Shown here one piece after another: positions 60,384-64,000 of a stretch of 64,000 bases of DNA; the first letter of the stretch is position 1, and each line of letters starts with the position of its first letter. Origin of the DNA: Planctomycetota bacterium (lineage in GTDB: Bacteria; Planctomycetota; Planctomycetia; Planctomycetales; Planctomycetaceae); assembly GCA_027624335.1 (NCBI GenBank), contig JAQBWV010000006.1, positions 1 to 64,000 on the forward strand. The letters run 5' to 3'. The position numbers were made by a program, and so were the translations under genes. Below the pieces are notes generated by a model. The model was not told the origin of the DNA. It searched no databases and worked only from the letters and a program-made list of their open reading frames with translations.

Positions 60384-61994
60384 CTATTGCGTTCTCCAGA
60401 AGGACGGCACGAACAGCACCAGAATCGCGAACAGTTCGAGCCGTCCGACCAGCATCAGCAGTGACAGCAGCAGCTTGCTCTGCGGGGCAAACATGGAATA
60501 GTTCATCGTCGGGCCGACGGCTCCCAGTCCGGGGCCGATGTTGTTCAAGGTCGCCGCGATGGCGCTGGCACAGTCGATCAGTTCGATGTTGTGGCCGTCT
60601 GCCTGATGCCACGGTCCGCCGGGTTCGATAGCTGTCAGCATCAGGAAGCTGGCCACAAAAATCAGCAACATGAAGCTGAAGTAGACGATGACTTCGTGGC
60701 GGAGTGTCTTGTCAAGATTTACTCCCGCGATTCTCAACGGTCGCACGACGTTCGGGCGGAAGGCCTGTTCGGCTTCGAGTTTCAGGATCCGGGCGAACAG
60801 CAGAAATCTCACCACTTTGATACCGCCACCGGTGGAGCCGGCGCAGCCTCCGACAAACATCAGTCCCAGCAGCAGAGCCCGACTGAAACTGCTCCACTGA
60901 TCGTAATCCTCGGTTCCGAATCCAGTCGTGGTCGTGATGGAAACGGACATGAACGCGGAGTGCCGAATGACCTCGCCCAGCGAGTCGTACCGGTGTTCTC
61001 CCCACAGCCTGACCGCCAGCAGGAAAGTGGCGAGCGTCAGTATCGACAGGTATAGCCGGTATTCCGGATCCCGGTAGAACGGTGCAAACCACCGAAGCCA
61101 CGAACCCTTGTCGGTCGAGCGATGTTGAGAAATCGCCATGTAGTAAAGATTGAAGTTTGTTCCGGCCAGCAGCATGAAGCCGATCAGCGTCCACTCGATC
61201 GTCGGGCTTTGAAAATGCCCCACGCTGGCATTCCATGTACTGAACCCACCAGTCGCCATCGTGCCGAACGTGTGGCACAGCGAGTCGTAAACGGACATGC
61301 CCTCGAGATACAACAGCGCTGTCAGCAGCACACTCAGTCCGACGTAAATCGCCCACATCGTGAGCGCCGTTTCCCGGACTCGCGGTCGTACGGCCTCTGA
61401 AATCGGGCCGGGCACTTCACGACGCATGAGCGCTTTGCCGCCGGCTCCCAGCTGACCAAGAACCGCGACAAACAGCACAATAATTCCCATGCCGCCCAGC
61501 CAGTGAGTGAAACATCTCCAGAACATCACGCAGCGTGGAATCAGTTTCTCCGGATACTCGCCGGGGGCGGCTCCGATCGGCGGAGCTTCCAGGTGGGTGA
61601 GCACGGAGGCTCCGGTTGTCGTAAATCCGGAGACCGATTCGAAAATGGCATCAGGAATGGTGATCGGGACAATCTCGTCCCCCAGTTGATGTCGTACGCC
61701 GGAAAGCAGGAACGGCAGACTCCCCAGAAGTCCGGACAGGATCCAGCCAAGTCCCACGATTGCCAGTGCCTCTTTTCGGAGCACGGTGCCCGTCTCGCGT
61801 CGTCCCGCGAGGAACAGCGAGCCTCCAACCAACAGGCACACGCAGAACGACGCGAGCAGTCCGCGGAAGCCCTCAGCCTCAAATGTCTCAGTTTCTCCGA
61901 ACACGGGGAACGCCCACGGCAGGCTGAACACCATGGAGCCGCCGACGAGCATTCCCAGCAATCCGAGCATCCGGCACAGCAACAGCCAGTTCAT
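60384..61994 (-). CDS. TrkH/KtrB-family potassium uptake protein
   Basis: [97 protein letters not shown]. Confidence 0.95.
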   Translation of the reverse strand: MNWLLLCRMLGLLGMLVGGSMVFSLPWAFPVFGETETFEAEGFRGLLASFCVCLLVGGSLFLAGRRETGTVLRKEALAIVGLGWILSGLLGSLPFLLSGVRHQLGDEIVPITIPDAIFESVSGFTTTGASVLTHLEAPPIGAAPGEYPEKLIPRCVMFWRCFTHWLGGMGIIVLFVAVLGQLGAGGKALMRREVPGPISEAVRPRVRETALTMWAIYVGLSVLLTALLYLEGMSVYDSLCHTFGTMATGGFSTWNASVGHFQSPTIEWTLIGFMLLAGTNFNLYYMAISQHRSTDKGSWLRWFAPFYRDPEYRLYLSILTLATFLLAVRLWGEHRYDSLGEVIRHSAFMSVSITTTTGFGTEDYDQWSSFSRALLLGLMFVGGCAGSTGGGIKVVRFLLFARILKLEAEQAFRPNVVRPLRIAGVNLDKTLRHEVIVYFSFMLLIFVASFLMLTAIEPGGPWHQADGHNIELIDCASAIAATLNNIGPGLGAVGPTMNYSMFAPQSKLLLSLLMLVGRLELFAILVLFVPSFWRTQ

Positions 61995-62173
61995 GAAATC
62001 CGTTTCCGAGTTCTGGAGTCGACACGGGAGAAGTTGCCGGATGTTTCGCCCGAGTGACACGGGTTTGCTACAGTCGCGGCCTGGGCTGACCGGGCACCGG
62101 CAGCGCCGACATACATTACAGGTCGTCCTTCAGATTGCCACACATCGACTCTTCAACGCAGGATTCGTCAGGC

Positions 62174-64000
62174 ATGCCGCAATCAAGAGACTCTCAGGAA
62201 TGGCGGGACGCTGTTTCGCAGAAGCAGTTTCTGGAAGTCATCAGCCGGGACGAAGCCACGAGCCGATTTCGGCAGCACCTCGACACAGCACCGCGTTTCC
62301 GGGAGACGGTTTCACTGGTGGAGGCGCTCGGTCGAGTGCTCGCAGTGGATGTTATCTCAGAGATCGACGTTCCGGCGTTCGACCGTTCCAACGTCGACGG
62401 TTTTGCCGTTCAGGCCGCTGACACAGCGGGAGCGATGGAAGAATCGCCGGCTGAGTTGACGTTGAATTCCGAAGTGCTCTCGCCCGGCTTCGCGCCAACG
62501 GTCGAAGTTCGAACGGGTACGGCGACTCCCATCGCGACGGGTGGAATGGTGCCACGCGGAGCGGACGCGGTGGTCATGATCGAGCACACGGAGATGCTGG
62601 ACGAAGATCACAATTCCAAAGGTGACTGGCCGCGGTTAAGAGTTTTCCATTCGGCGGTCTCGGGGCAGGCCGTCAGTTTTGCTGGGACGGACATTGCACG
62701 CGGTGAGACCGCACTGCGATTTGGACAGGTACTCACGTCACGCGAAATCGGAGTCCTGGCAGCTCTTGGTCTGACGTCGGTCGATGTCTGGAAGAAACCG
62801 CGTGTGGCCGTTATCTCGACCGGAAACGAAATCGTTGTTCCGGGTGACTCGTTGCCTGTCGGATCCGTTTACGATTCCAATGCCGCGATTCTCAGTGCCG
62901 CTGTCGAGGAACTGGGGTGCGAAGCCGTTCGCCTCGGGACGGTACGGGACGATGTTAACCGACTGCGTGAAATCATCCGCGAGGCCAGCGATTGCGACGC
63001 GATTGTTCTTTCCGGAGGGACATCAAAAGGTGCCGGGGACCTTTCTTATCAGGTGGTCAGCGAACTCAAAAATCCCGGCGTTGTCGCGCACGGAGTCGCT
63101 CTCAAACCGGGCAAGCCGATCTGCCTTGCGGTCAGTGATGGCCGACCAATTGTCGTGCTGCCGGGTTTTCCCACGTCGGCAGTCTTCACTTTCCACGAGT
63201 TCGTCGCGCCGGTGCTGCGTGAGATGGCCGGACTGGCTCCTGAGGATCGACAGACGGTCGACGCGACGCTGCCGATTCGCGTGAACTCGGAGCGCGGTCG
63301 CACAGAGTTCTCTCTGGTCAGTCTGGTCCGCAGCGAATCGGGGCTGACTGCCTGGCCCATGGGCAAAGGATCGGGATCGGTGACGACCTTCAGCCTCGCG
63401 GATGGCTTCATCACTATTGACCAGCACACCGAAATGCTGGACGAGGGAGCGACCGTCGCAGTGACTCTACTGGGACGAGAACTGGCACCCGCGGATCTGG
63501 TTGTGATTGGCAGCCACTGTGTCGGGTTGGATTTTCTACTCGGAGAATTGCGACGGCGAGGAATCAGTTCTCGCTTGCTGAATGTCGGAAGCATGGGAGG
63601 CGCGACGGCGGCCAGACGTGGCGAATGTGACATCGCCGGCGTGCATCTCATGGATCCGAAGACGGGAACTTACAATCGGCACCTCCTGACCGAATCCCTC
63701 GAACTCGTGTTCGGATACCGACGTCGACAAGGCGTGGTCTTCCGCCGTGGCGATGAGCGGTTCGAAGGCAAGTCTGCCGGCGACGCCGTCCGCCATGCCG
63801 TCGGTGAGGCTGCCTGCACAATGATCAATCGAAATCCCGGCAGCGGAACGCGAGTTCTGATCGATCAACTGCTCGCCGCTGCTCGACCGCCTGGCTACAA
63901 CGTGCAGACGAAGTCGCATAACGCGGTGGCGACCGCCGTCACACAGGGCCGCGCTGACTGGGGAGTCGCGATCGACACGGTAGCCAGTTCGTACGACCTT
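62174..64000 (+). CDS. moeA: Molybdopterin molybdenumtransferase MoeA fused to a C-terminal PBP-like (substrate-binding) domain; truncated by window end
   Basis: Open frame from ATG 62174 with no stop (absent from ORF track): PAFDRSNVDGFAV; GGMVPRGADAVVMIEHTE; RVAVISTGNEIVVPGD; VLSGGTSKGAGDLSYQVV; LPGFPTSAVFTFHEFVAPVLRE; then VVIGSHCVGLDFLLGELRRRGISSRLLNVGSMGGATAARRGECDIAGVHLMDPKTGTYN. Confidence 0.92.
   Translation, partial: MPQSRDSQEWRDAVSQKQFLEVISRDEATSRFRQHLDTAPRFRETVSLVEALGRVLAVDVISEIDVPAFDRSNVDGFAVQAADTAGAMEESPAELTLNSEVLSPGFAPTVEVRTGTATPIATGGMVPRGADAVVMIEHTEMLDEDHNSKGDWPRLRVFHSAVSGQAVSFAGTDIARGETALRFGQVLTSREIGVLAALGLTSVDVWKKPRVAVISTGNEIVVPGDSLPVGSVYDSNAAILSAAVEELGCEAVRLGTVRDDVNRLREIIREASDCDAIVLSGGTSKGAGDLSYQVVSELKNPGVVAHGVALKPGKPICLAVSDGRPIVVLPGFPTSAVFTFHEFVAPVLREMAGLAPEDRQTVDATLPIRVNSERGRTEFSLVSLVRSESGLTAWPMGKGSGSVTTFSLADGFITIDQHTEMLDEGATVAVTLLGRELAPADLVVIGSHCVGLDFLLGELRRRGISSRLLNVGSMGGATAARRGECDIAGVHLMDPKTGTYNRHLLTESLELVFGYRRRQGVVFRRGDERFEGKSAGDAVRHAVGEAACTMINRNPGSGTRVLIDQLLAAARPPGYNVQTKSHNAVATAVTQGRADWGVAIDTVASSYDL

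Noticed and set aside
1-64000. CRISPR array, rRNA operon or prophage
   Set aside because: No regularly spaced direct repeats, rRNA-like sequence, or phage structural genes recognised in the window

Overview
A 64 kb window that looks like a planctomycete chromosome, judging by PSCyt/DUF1549/DUF1553 and DUF1501 pairs, a DUF1559 prepilin-like protein, a sulfatase, CRTAC1 FG-GAP proteins and a GroEL-GroES-GroEL cluster. From left to right it carries: a DUF1559 pseudopilin; TPR and FG-GAP proteins; two planctomycete-cytochrome/DUF1501 gene pairs flanking a molybdopterin oxidoreductase and a cupredoxin-like protein; a hybrid histidine kinase with an apparent ETR1-type ethylene-binding domain next to a Ser/Thr kinase-REC-SpoIIE phosphatase fusion; tRNA-Arg(CCG); a decayed gluconolactonase; an RND efflux pair and a truncated IS21 transposase; a sulfatase; groEL-groES-groEL-dnaJ-grpE-fmdB; an ABC permease; nnrD-like, zinc peptidase, sigma factor and folC genes; a PilM-type operon; a degenerate GH38-like protein; a TrkH transporter; and a MoeA-PBP fusion cut off by the window end. 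The best candidate for something new is the ethylene-receptor-like kinase beside a Ser/Thr kinase/phosphatase. All calls come from reading motifs by eye; no database search was run.
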